A DNA stretch of 12,663 nucleotides from Mailhella sp. (GTDB lineage Bacteria > Desulfobacterota > Desulfovibrionia > Desulfovibrionales > Desulfovibrionaceae). Below the pieces are notes generated by a model. The model was not told the origin of the DNA. It ran no database searches and worked only from the letters and a program-made list of their open reading frames with translations. The stretch covers positions 1 through 12,663 of the forward strand of contig JAGAZG010000157.1 of assembly GCA_017940105.1 (NCBI GenBank). Direction: 5' to 3'. Both the position numbers and the translations under genes were made by a program. Below, one piece after another: positions 7,465-12,663 of the stretch (position 1 is the first letter of the stretch; each line of letters starts with the position of its first letter).

Positions 7465-7887
7465 CTATTTTACCTCAAGTCCCATGCTGCGGGCTGTGCC
7501 CATGATGGAACGCACGGCGCCCTCAAGATCCTTGCAGTTAAGATCGGGCATTTTGAGCTTGGCGATCTCTTCAACCTGGGCAGATGTCACAGAACCAACC
7601 TTGTTACGGTTCGGTTCACCAGACCCCTTTTCTACCTTGGCGGCTTTCATGAGCAGAACAGGGGCAGGCGGGGTCTTTGTAACAAAAGTGAAGGAGCGGT
7701 CAGCATACACAGTGATGATCACAGGAATGATCATGCCTTTCTGATCCTGTGTACGAGCATTGAACTCCTTGCAGAAACCCATGATGTTGACGCCATGCTG
7801 ACCAAGAGCTGGTCCAACAGGCGGCGACGGATTTGCCGCGCCAGCAGGTATCTGCAGCTTGATCTTAGCAACTTCTTTCTTGGCCAT
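7465..7887 (-). CDS. rplK: 50S ribosomal protein L11 (uL11)
   Basis: L11 binds the GTPase-associated region of 23S rRNA at the stalk base and takes part in factor binding and RelA activation. The protein has 140 residues, the usual 140-142. The N-terminal domain contains IPAGAANPSPPVGPALGQHG with the conserved prolines. The C-terminal RNA-binding domain shows the GSVTSAQVEEIAKLKMPDLN pattern and ends RSIMGTARSMGLEVK. The ATG at 7887 has AAGGA 9 bases upstream. It is the first gene of the rplKAJL block and follows nusG by 65 bases, which hold a candidate promoter and an L1-type hairpin. The stop is TAG, directly followed by a small GGTTC/GAACC hairpin without a T-run. Confidence 0.98.
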   Translation of the reverse strand: MAKKEVAKIKLQIPAGAANPSPPVGPALGQHGVNIMGFCKEFNARTQDQKGMIIPVIITVYADRSFTFVTKTPPAPVLLMKAAKVEKGSGEPNRNKVGSVTSAQVEEIAKLKMPDLNCKDLEGAVRSIMGTARSMGLEVK

Positions 7888-7902
7888 TGTTTTTTGTCCT
7901 TA

Positions 7903-7936
7903 TATCAATAGCGGAGACATAACCGCTACGCTGATA
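7903..7936 (-). promoter_or_regulatory. Candidate L1-binding hairpin in the rplK leader
   Basis: On the transcribed strand TATCA (7936-7932) pairs with TGATA (7907-7903) and TAGCGG (7928-7923) pairs with CCGCTA (7914-7909). The two stems are separated by an asymmetric internal loop (GCG against T) and capped by an 8-base loop. Two stems flanking an asymmetric loop, just ahead of the L11 gene, is the arrangement of known L1 autoregulatory sites. The structure is seen directly; L1 binding is inferred. Confidence 0.45.
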
Positions 7937-7938
7937 AT

Positions 7939-7966
7939 GCTATAATTTGTCATCAGCCTTTGGTAA
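7939..7966 (-). promoter_or_regulatory. Candidate rplK promoter at the nusG 3' end
   Basis: On the minus strand TTACCA (7966-7961, 4 of 6 to TTGACA) and TATAGC (7944-7939, 4 of 6 to TATAAT) are separated by 16 bases. A start about 7 bases downstream would place the RNA 5' end near the L1-type hairpin. E. coli also has a promoter at this spot between nusG and rplK. The match is only moderate. Confidence 0.3.
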
Positions 7967-8540
7967 CTTGAGCAAAATCAAGCTCTACAGGTGTGGATCT
8001 GCCAAAAATTGACACGTTCACCTTGAGCTTGCCCTTGTCGTAGTTGACTTCGTCCACCGTAGCATTGAAGCCGCTGAACGGCCCGTCAACAACCCTGACT
8101 TCTTCACCATGTTCAAAGTTAAACTTGGGCCTGGGCTGATGGTGCCTTGATTCCATAAGGTCAAGAAGACGCGCAGCCTCATCGCTGTCCATAGGTGCCG
8201 GGCGGTTCTTGCCGCCGACAAACCCAGTGACTCGCGGAAGGTTCTGAATTTTATGCCAGGACATGTCCGTCATTGACATACGAACCATGACATAGCCTGG
8301 AAAAAGCTTTCTTGTCACGGTCTTCTTTTTGCCGGTTTTGCTGAGTTCTTCTACTTTCTCTGTAGGGACAACCACCTCGTGAATACTGTCACTCAGCTCA
8401 CCATCAATCATAAGCTGACGGATCTCCTGCTCAACCCTCTGCTCAAAGCCCGAATACGTATGAAGAATATACCAGCGCCCCTGGCTTCTGTCGACAGGTT
8501 CGTTTTCTTCAACCTGGCTCATGCTATCTGCATCTGTCAT
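7953..8540 (-). CDS. nusG: Transcription termination/antitermination factor NusG
   Basis: NusG binds the RNA polymerase clamp through its NGN domain and links polymerase to Rho or to ribosomal protein S10 through its KOW domain. The protein has 195 residues. An acidic N-terminal tail of about 20 residues precedes the NGN domain, which starts at RWYILHTYSGFEQRVEQEI and includes RKLFPGYVMVRM. The KOW domain at about 140-195 has the typical GEEVRVVDGPFSGFNATV pattern. I prefer the ATG at 8540, preceded by AGGTG at 5 bases; a second ATG six codons later would shorten only the tail. It sits 39 bases after secE, the normal secE-nusG pair. Confidence 0.97.
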   Translation of the reverse strand: MTDADSMSQVEENEPVDRSQGRWYILHTYSGFEQRVEQEIRQLMIDGELSDSIHEVVVPTEKVEELSKTGKKKTVTRKLFPGYVMVRMSMTDMSWHKIQNLPRVTGFVGGKNRPAPMDSDEAARLLDLMESRHHQPRPKFNFEHGEEVRVVDGPFSGFNATVDEVNYDKGKLKVNVSIFGRSTPVELDFAQVTKG

Positions 8541-8579
8541 GGCAACACCTATCGGATCACTGTTTGAAAATCAAAAGAA

Positions 8580-8876
8580 CTAAGACAGAATCAAGCGGAT
8601 TACGCCCGAGAGCACTAGATCCACAAGCCCGAGAAGTATGGCCATGACAACCACGAAGCCAAGCACGACAAGGCTGGTCTTACGGGTCTCTTTCCAGTTC
8701 GGCCAACTGACTTTGCTCAGTTCACGGCGAGAAAGGATCAGATATTCCTTAAAATCCGCAATACGCTCTGCAAGGCTGCGGCCCTTGCCTGTTACAGCGG
8801 CAGCATTGCCGGATGCAGGCTTGGCCGGAGTTGCTTTCGGAGTCTGTTCCGCGGTTTCATCCTTTTTCTTGCTCAT
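8580..8876 (-). CDS. secE: Preprotein translocase subunit SecE
   Basis: SecE clamps and stabilises SecY in the SecYEG export channel of the inner membrane. The protein has 98 residues in the short single-span form common outside the enterobacteria. A hydrophilic, Ala/Pro/Lys-rich N-terminal part (about 1-35) leads to the conserved amphipathic helix and hinge FKEYLILSRRELSKVSWPNW. One membrane segment follows at about residues 68-95 (VVLGFVVVMAILLGLVDLVL). The ATG at 8876 has GAGG 5 bases upstream. It lies just after tRNA-Trp and just before nusG, an order found in many bacteria. Confidence 0.96.
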   Translation of the reverse strand: MSKKKDETAEQTPKATPAKPASGNAAAVTGKGRSLAERIADFKEYLILSRRELSKVSWPNWKETRKTSLVVLGFVVVMAILLGLVDLVLSGVIRLILS

Positions 8877-8907
8877 AACAGCCTCAAAACTGAAAAGACA
8901 AAAGAAA

Positions 8908-8983
8908 TGGCAGGCCAGGAGGGATTCGAACCCCCAACATGCGGTTTTGGAGACCGCCGCTCTGCCGTTGGAGCTACTGGCCT
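8908..8983 (-). tRNA. tRNA-Trp (CCA anticodon)
   Basis: The minus strand folds as a full cloverleaf of 76 bases including an encoded CCA. The acceptor stem is AGGCCAG/CTGGCCT with G as discriminator, the anticodon loop is CTCCAAA, and the T-loop contains TTCGAAT. It lies 13 bases after the rpmG stop codon and 31 bases before secE, so it is probably cut out of a tuf-rpmG-secE transcript. Confidence 0.97.
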
Positions 8984-8996
8984 GCGCTATGAAGCA

Positions 8997-9146
8997 CTAC
9001 TTAGACTCACGATGAGTCGTATGTTTTTTATCCCAGGGACAATACTTCTTGACCTCAAGACGTCCAGTAGTGTTCTTCTTATTTTTTACGGTGGCGTAGT
9101 TGCGGCGCTTGCACTCAGTGCAGGCGAGCAGAATATTCACGCGCAT
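8997..9146 (-). CDS. rpmG: 50S ribosomal protein L33 (bL33)
   Basis: This is a small large-subunit protein near the E site, 49 residues long, starting MRVNILLACTECKRRNY and ending KKHTTHRESK. The order NYATVKNKKNTTGRLEVKKYCPWDKKHT is the L33 family pattern. Zinc-ribbon forms have two Cys pairs. Here the first pair is intact (Cys9, Cys12), but the second has only Cys36, with Trp38-Asp39 where the partner Cys would be, so zinc binding is probably lost or incomplete. The ATG at 9146 lies 3 bases after the tuf stop codon. Its ribosome site GGAG overlaps the end of tuf, which suggests translational coupling. tRNA-Trp follows at once. Confidence 0.95.
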   Translation of the reverse strand: MRVNILLACTECKRRNYATVKNKKNTTGRLEVKKYCPWDKKHTTHRESK

Positions 9147-9149
9147 TTG

Positions 9150-10343
9150 TTACTCCAGAATTTCCGTCACAACGCCAGAACCAACGGTGCGTCCGCCTTC
9201 ACGGATGGCAAAGCGCTGTTCCGGAGCCATGGCAATGGGGTTGATAAGCTCAGCGATGAACGTGGCATTATCGCCGGGCAGCACCATGCCTTTTTCGTCC
9301 TCAAGACGAATCGTGCCGGTGATATCAGTAGTACGGAAGTAGAACTGAGGACGATAGCCATCATGGAAGCCAGTATGGCGACCGCCTTCTTCTTTCTTCA
9401 GAACGTACACCTGGCACTTGAACTTGGTGTGAGGCGTGATGGACTTGGGCGCGGCAAGAACCTGGCCACGCTCAACATCTTCACGCTTGACGCCACGGAG
9501 AAGCGCACCGATGTTATCGCCAGCCTGACCCTGATCAAGCAGCTTGCGGAACATTTCAACGCCGGTGACAGTGGTGCTGGTCGTAGGACGTATGCCGACG
9601 ATTTCAACAACATCGCCCACCTTGACGATACCGCGCTCGACACGACCAGTTACGACAGTACCACGGCCGGAAATGGAGAACACGTCTTCGATAGGCATAA
9701 GGAAGGGCTTGTCCACTTCGCGGACCGGATCAGGAATATACGTGTCGCAAGCTTCAAGCAGGTCAAGCACGCACTTTGCCTTGGGATCATGCCAATCGTC
9801 GCAATTAAGAGCTTCGAGGGCAGAACCGCGAACAACAGGCACTTCGTCGCCAGGGAACCCGTTGTCGCTCAGCAGTTCGCGCATTTCCATTTCGACGAGG
9901 TCCAGCAATTCAGGATCGTCAACCTGGTCGCACTTGTTCATGAACACGATAATCTGCGGCACACCGACCTGACGGGCGAGCAGAATGTGCTCACGAGTCT
10001 GGGGCATTGGGCCGTCAGTAGCCGCAACAACGATGATGGCCGCATCCATCTGTGCAGCGCCGGTGATCATGTTTTTGATGTAGTCAGCGAGGCCTGGGCA
10101 GACAAAATGCGCATAGTGACGCTTGTCTGTCTCATATTCCACGTGAGCAGTAGAAATGGTGATGCCGCGTTCTTTTTCTTCAGGAGCTTTATCGATGTCG
10201 TCGTAAGCAACGAACTTGCCCTGTCCCTTAAGGCCGGCGATCTTGGTGATGGCGGCAGTCAGCGTGGTTTTGCCATGGTCAATGTGGCCAATGGTGCCAA
10301 TGTTGACATGCGGCTTGCTGCGATTAAATTTTTCCTTGCCCAT
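9150..10343 (-). CDS. tuf: Elongation factor Tu with altered G3/catalytic motif
   Basis: EF-Tu carries aminoacyl-tRNA to the ribosome and hydrolyses GTP on codon match. The frame is open for 397 codons, the normal length. The ATG at 10343 follows GGGAG by 6 bases; a longer in-frame reading up to 10592 would run through tRNA-Gly and is wrong. P-loop GHIDHGKT (19-26), switch I RGITISTAHVEYET, NKCD (136-139) and SAL (174-176) are intact. The G3 segment is not: FVCPGLADY replaces VDCPGHADY. Position 81 (normally the Mg-coordinating Asp, DxxG) is Val, codon GTC at 10103-10101. Position 85 (catalytic His, E. coli His84) is Leu, codon CTC at 10091-10089. Other near-universal sites also differ: Tyr to Gln at 130, HTPFF as HTGFH, MDGAI as MDAAI. 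GTPase activity should be badly impaired unless compensated. It lies downstream of three tRNAs and upstream of rpmG. Confidence 0.93.
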   Translation of the reverse strand: MGKEKFNRSKPHVNIGTIGHIDHGKTTLTAAITKIAGLKGQGKFVAYDDIDKAPEEKERGITISTAHVEYETDKRHYAHFVCPGLADYIKNMITGAAQMDAAIIVVAATDGPMPQTREHILLARQVGVPQIIVFMNKCDQVDDPELLDLVEMEMRELLSDNGFPGDEVPVVRGSALEALNCDDWHDPKAKCVLDLLEACDTYIPDPVREVDKPFLMPIEDVFSISGRGTVVTGRVERGIVKVGDVVEIVGIRPTTSTTVTGVEMFRKLLDQGQAGDNIGALLRGVKREDVERGQVLAAPKSITPHTKFKCQVYVLKKEEGGRHTGFHDGYRPQFYFRTTDITGTIRLEDEKGMVLPGDNATFIAELINPIAMAPEQRFAIREGGRTVGSGVVTEILE

Positions 10344-10486
10344 GATGGTCTCCCTAAATAGGTTTCTTGCAGTTGTGGTGCCCTGTCTGAGCAGCGGACG
10401 CCGTCTTGTCTTAACGATAAAAGACAGCCCTACAACACGGACTGACGCGCATGAGAAAAGGGCTGCAGCAATTAATTGCCTGGCGG
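10344..10486 (-). promoter_or_regulatory. tRNA-Gly to tuf spacer (tuf leader)
   Basis: These 143 bases hold no gene. E. coli has a second Thr tRNA at this position in its tRNA-tufB operon; none can be folded here. I see a perfect 12-bp palindrome GCAATTAATTGC at 10468-10479, 8 bases after tRNA-Gly on the transcribed strand, and a weak GTCTT/AAGAC hairpin at 10408-10425. The tuf ribosome site GGGAG is at the downstream end. No good promoter match is apparent, so tuf is probably read through from the tRNA genes. Confidence 0.4.
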
Positions 10487-10562
10487 TGGAGCGGGAAACG
10501 GGATTCGAACCCGCAACCCTCAGCTTGGAAGGCTGATGCTCTAGCCGTTGAGCTATTCCCGC
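10487..10562 (-). tRNA. tRNA-Gly (UCC anticodon)
   Basis: The minus strand gives a 76-base cloverleaf including an encoded CCA. The acceptor stem is GCGGGAA/TTCCCGC with T as discriminator, the anticodon stem-loop is TCAGC-CTTCCAA-GCTGA, and the T-loop is TTCGAAT. It is the last tRNA before tuf, as in the E. coli tRNA-tufB operon. Confidence 0.97.
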
Positions 10563-10620
10563 CTGATGCCGTAGTCCCTTGACAGCGCGCACTGCCTCCT
10601 ACAGCTTTACCAGCTTACGC

Positions 10621-10706
10621 TGGTGGTGGGGGATGGATTCGAACCATCGAAGACTTACGTCGACAGATTTACAGTCTGTTCCCTTTGGCCGCTCGGGAAC
10701 CCCACC
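10621..10706 (-). tRNA. tRNA-Tyr (GUA anticodon)
   Basis: This is a class II tRNA of 86 bases including an encoded CCA. The acceptor stem is GGTGGGG/CCCCACC with A as discriminator, the anticodon stem-loop is ACAGA-CTGTAAA-TCTGT, a long variable arm (CGACGTAAGTCTTCG) follows, and the T-loop is TTCGAAT. It lies between tRNA-Thr and tRNA-Gly. Confidence 0.97.
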
Positions 10707-10820
10707 ACGCTTTTACAGGGATTATCATCCTTGCCGCAACCGGAAAAAGGAGCGTGACCTTCACCGGCTACCCGGTACTTGTGCCCGGGAAATTTTCTCC
10801 CGTAGTCCAGCCCGGAAATA

Positions 10821-10896
10821 TGGAGCTGGCGATGGGAGTTGAACCCGCAACCTGCTGATTACAAATCAGCTGCTCTGCCAGTTGAGCTACGCCAGC
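10821..10896 (-). tRNA. tRNA-Thr (UGU anticodon)
   Basis: The minus strand gives a 76-base cloverleaf with an encoded CCA. The acceptor stem is GCTGGCG/CGCCAGC with T as discriminator and the anticodon stem-loop is GCTGA-TTTGTAA-TCAGC. The T-loop reads TTCAACT. It is the first gene of the tRNA-tuf cluster. Confidence 0.97.
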
Positions 10897-10907
10897 AGCA
10901 GGTAGGA

Positions 10908-11006
10908 ACATTACTCTGAAATTTTCAGATTGGCAAGAAGAAAAACCTTTTGCGCTCATGTTCCTGCGAACGGCAATCTCTTACCCAAGTTGCACATGTT
11001 TGTAAA
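10908..11006 (-). promoter_or_regulatory. Candidate promoter region for the tRNA-tuf operon
   Basis: Two weak candidates lie upstream of tRNA-Thr on the minus strand. Proximal: TTGCCA (10936-10931, 5 of 6) with a 17-base spacer to TAATGT (10913-10908, 3 of 6), starting only a few bases before the tRNA. Distal: TTTACA (11006-11001, 5 of 6) with a 17-base spacer to TAAGAG (10983-10978, 3 of 6), behind an A-rich stretch that could act as an UP element. A 13-base palindrome, CTGAAA/TTTCAG, at 10916-10928 lies inside the proximal spacer. A promoter is expected in this gap; the precise site is uncertain. Confidence 0.3.
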
Positions 11007-11018
11007 GCTTTTTTTTCT

Positions 11019-11049
11019 GCACGTCTCAAATTTGACACGACTGACGTGC
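11019..11049. repeat. Inverted repeat with nested palindrome between M16 gene and tRNA-Thr
   Basis: GCACGTC at 11019-11025 is complementary to GACGTGC at 11043-11049. A perfect 10-bp palindrome, TCAAATTTGA, lies inside at 11026-11035. On the minus strand the repeat is followed by AG and eight A residues, not T, so it is not an intrinsic terminator for the protease gene. It lies just upstream of the distal promoter candidate and could be a protein-binding site. Confidence 0.4.
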
Positions 11050-11079
11050 TGATCATGATGTAGGGACGTTTCTGCAACA

Positions 11080-12663
11080 TTATGGTTTCACTGTCAGCTC
11101 ATAGGCTTTTTGCACGTCAAGAAACATCCTGGCCACTCTGACAAGGTCTTTGGCATTTGCCCGCTTCATTTCTTCAAGCTTTTGCCAGCCGTAATCCAGC
11201 GGTCTGTTCTCAAGGGCATTGCCAGCTCCTTCTGCCGCGCGCGATGCCCTGCTCTGCCTCGCCTTGTAGTAATTAGCCTCGGCCACGGCTTTTGCCCTGA
11301 CCAGAGCTTCTTCGGCAAATTCCTCTTCCTGCAGTGCCTTTGCAAGCTTTACGAATGACTGCCTGGCCTTTTCAAGATTCTGGGGAGCAGCTATGATGCC
11401 AAAACCGAAGAATCCCGTTTTCTTATCTGCCCAGTCAACAGGGAAGACGGAATAGCCAAGGCTCTGCTTTTCACGAAGTTCCTGGTAGAGGCGGCCTGTA
11501 AAACCGTCAAGTACGGCTGAAAGCAGCCGCAGCGGCTGCCTGTCGGGCGATTCTGATCCAACAGCGGGAAAAACCATCAGATAAACGGCCTGATCCCTGC
11601 CAGGCAGCCTTATCTCCAGCTTTTTATCCTCATTCCATGCCGGAGGCTCCGCCTTCACTGCCACAGCACTCGGTTTTGGCAACGATTCTGCAAATCTCAT
11701 GATTTCGGCCCTGTCAAAATCTCCTGCCACAGAAAGCGCCCAAGGCTGGGACAACTGCTTACGCCAGAAAGCCGCTATATCTTCGCGCGAATATGTGCGC
11801 ACCTTTTCTATCTCTCCAAGCGATCTGTGGGCATAGGCTCCGCTTTTATATAAAAAGCGGCGCAGATTGCGTCCAACAACGCCCATGGCGTTCTCCTGGC
11901 TCGAGGTGATCGCAGCGCATTGTTCATGCCTCACGCGTGCCACATCAGGCTCACGGAACGCCGGTTCTTCCAGCGTTTCTTTCAGCAACGCCAGCACTTC
12001 AGAAGCAAACCTTTTCGGAGCATCTGCATTGAGTCCGAATGTGCGTGTTCCGCTGCCGGCAGAAAGAGAAGCTGCCCGACCCGCAAGAAAGCTGCTGAGA
12101 GAGGCATAGTCCCGTGACTTTGTCCCTGTTGTCAGAGCACTTGCCGTAAGGGCGGCCAAGCCTTCGCTGTCATCAGGAGCAAGAAGCTCTCCGCCGGTAA
12201 AAACCAGCGATGCAGACACATACGGGAGCGTGCTGTCGGGCAATAGGGCAAGCGTGCACCCGCCGCCTAAGTCAAGGACCTCAGGTTTTTCAGCAGATGC
12301 TTTCCCTGATCTGCCAGCTTTCAGTTCTGCGCAGGCGATTTCTGGCCAGCCCTTGGCAAGCGCCGCCTTAAGTTCGTCTGAATCCAGGTGTTTTCCTCCG
12401 GCATGCTCCGGCACGAGTGCAGTCAAAGAGAGCGCTTCTGGCCTTAGCCATGCATCAATGACGCGCTGCAGTTCTTCCTTTCCAACGCTGCGCACAGCCG
12501 ACAGGTATTTTTCGCCGCCCACGGACTCAGGATCGTAAAAATATTCGCTGCCGGTTCTTTCGGCAATGGACGCGATTTTTTCAAGGCCGCGCAGATAGGA
12601 ATCTTCAATATTAAGCTTGACGCGAGCGAGTTCTTCGTCACTGAAGTCGTCCCCTTTCAGGAC
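11080..12663 (-). CDS. M16-family zinc peptidase, C-terminal part (5' end outside window)
   Basis: The last 527 residues of an insulinase/pitrilysin-type (M16) protein are visible. The frame is open up to base 12663, so the true start is outside and a start at 12522 would be artificial. The visible part begins with the end of the first M16 half, then a second half from about residue 140. That second half reads GLAALTASALTTGT (about 168-181) where an active half has HxxEH, so it is the non-catalytic partner and the zinc site must lie in the missing part. The C-terminal lobe shows RLYQELREKQSLGYSV (about 390-405), the Arg/Tyr substrate-binding signature of M16 C-terminal halves. Signal peptide and location cannot be judged. 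It stands upstream of the tRNA-tuf cluster and is probably a separate transcription unit, although no terminator is visible. Confidence 0.9.
   Translation of the reverse strand, partial: VLKGDDFSDEELARVKLNIEDSYLRGLEKIASIAERTGSEYFYDPESVGGEKYLSAVRSVGKEELQRVIDAWLRPEALSLTALVPEHAGGKHLDSDELKAALAKGWPEIACAELKAGRSGKASAEKPEVLDLGGGCTLALLPDSTLPYVSASLVFTGGELLAPDDSEGLAALTASALTTGTKSRDYASLSSFLAGRAASLSAGSGTRTFGLNADAPKRFASEVLALLKETLEEPAFREPDVARVRHEQCAAITSSQENAMGVVGRNLRRFLYKSGAYAHRSLGEIEKVRTYSREDIAAFWRKQLSQPWALSVAGDFDRAEIMRFAESLPKPSAVAVKAEPPAWNEDKKLEIRLPGRDQAVYLMVFPAVGSESPDRQPLRLLSAVLDGFTGRLYQELREKQSLGYSVFPVDWADKKTGFFGFGIIAAPQNLEKARQSFVKLAKALQEEEFAEEALVRAKAVAEANYYKARQSRASRAAEGAGNALENRPLDYGWQKLEEMKRANAKDLVRVARMFLDVQKAYELTVKP

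Noticed and set aside
7450..7465. Terminator after rplK (GGTTC/GAACC hairpin)
   Set aside because: The stem is short and no T-run follows; read-through to rplA is expected.
10344..10592. In-frame upstream extension of tuf to 10592 (480 residues)
   Set aside because: The extension runs through tRNA-Gly and lacks EF-Tu homology; the ATG at 10343 has a good ribosome site and gives the standard 397 residues.
11019..11049. Terminator of the M16 protease gene
   Set aside because: On the minus strand the repeat is followed by A residues rather than T residues.
12444..12522. Start of the M16 gene at 12522
   Set aside because: The same frame stays open with M16-like sequence to the window edge, so this is an internal codon and the gene is simply cut by the window.
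1..12663. Mobile element, CRISPR array or defence system
   Set aside because: No transposase, integrase, direct-repeat array or foreign-looking gene cluster is present; every gene belongs to the conserved rif region, its tRNA-tuf upstream part or the adjacent M16 gene.

Overview
The window is a bacterial rif-region chromosome segment in which every gene lies on the minus strand. In transcription order it reads: M16-family zinc protease (5' end outside the window), tRNA-Thr(UGU), tRNA-Tyr(GUA), tRNA-Gly(UCC), tuf, rpmG, tRNA-Trp(CCA), secE, nusG, rplK, rplA, rplJ, rplL, rpoB, and the start of rpoC. The gene order, the moderate GC content and the style of the proteins (GHIDHGKT in EF-Tu, three-cysteine L33, a 1385-residue RpoB close to the E. 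coli form) suggest a Desulfovibrio-like sulfate reducer (Desulfobacterota, Desulfovibrionaceae). That assignment is inference from remembered families, not from a search. All four tRNA genes encode their CCA end.

Right side (10344-12663, transcribed first): the C-terminal 527 residues of a two-domain M16 protease, a gap with palindromes and possible promoters, and a Thr-Tyr-Gly tRNA cluster ahead of tuf. This is the classic tRNA-tufB arrangement, but without the second Thr tRNA found in E. coli. Middle (7465-9146): rpmG follows tuf by 3 bases, then tRNA-Trp, secE and nusG, then rplK. The translation elongation, protein export and transcription elongation genes are therefore in line with the ribosomal stalk operon. 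A hairpin that may be the L1 autoregulatory site lies before rplK. Left-middle (5510-7464): rplK-rplA-rplJ-rplL, with a recognisable L10 leader before rplJ and a possible pseudoknot before rplA. Left (1-5509): a strong terminator after rplL, an extended -10 promoter directly behind it, a leader of about 245 nt holding a second terminator-like hairpin, then rpoB, and rpoC behind a gap with two perfect GC-rich hairpins.

Most of the window is ordinary, highly conserved information-processing machinery. The most unusual feature is EF-Tu. The frame is intact at 397 codons, but the G3/catalytic segment, normally VDCPGHADY, reads FVCPGLADY. It has therefore lost both the Mg-site aspartate (position 81, Val here) and the catalytic histidine (position 85, Leu here). 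Several other near-universal positions have also changed. The second point of interest is the RNA-level control architecture around rpoBC: a duplicated terminator sequence, a nested terminator inside a 10-bp inverted repeat, and perfect hairpins between rpoB and rpoC. No mobile element, CRISPR array or unknown multi-gene system was seen.
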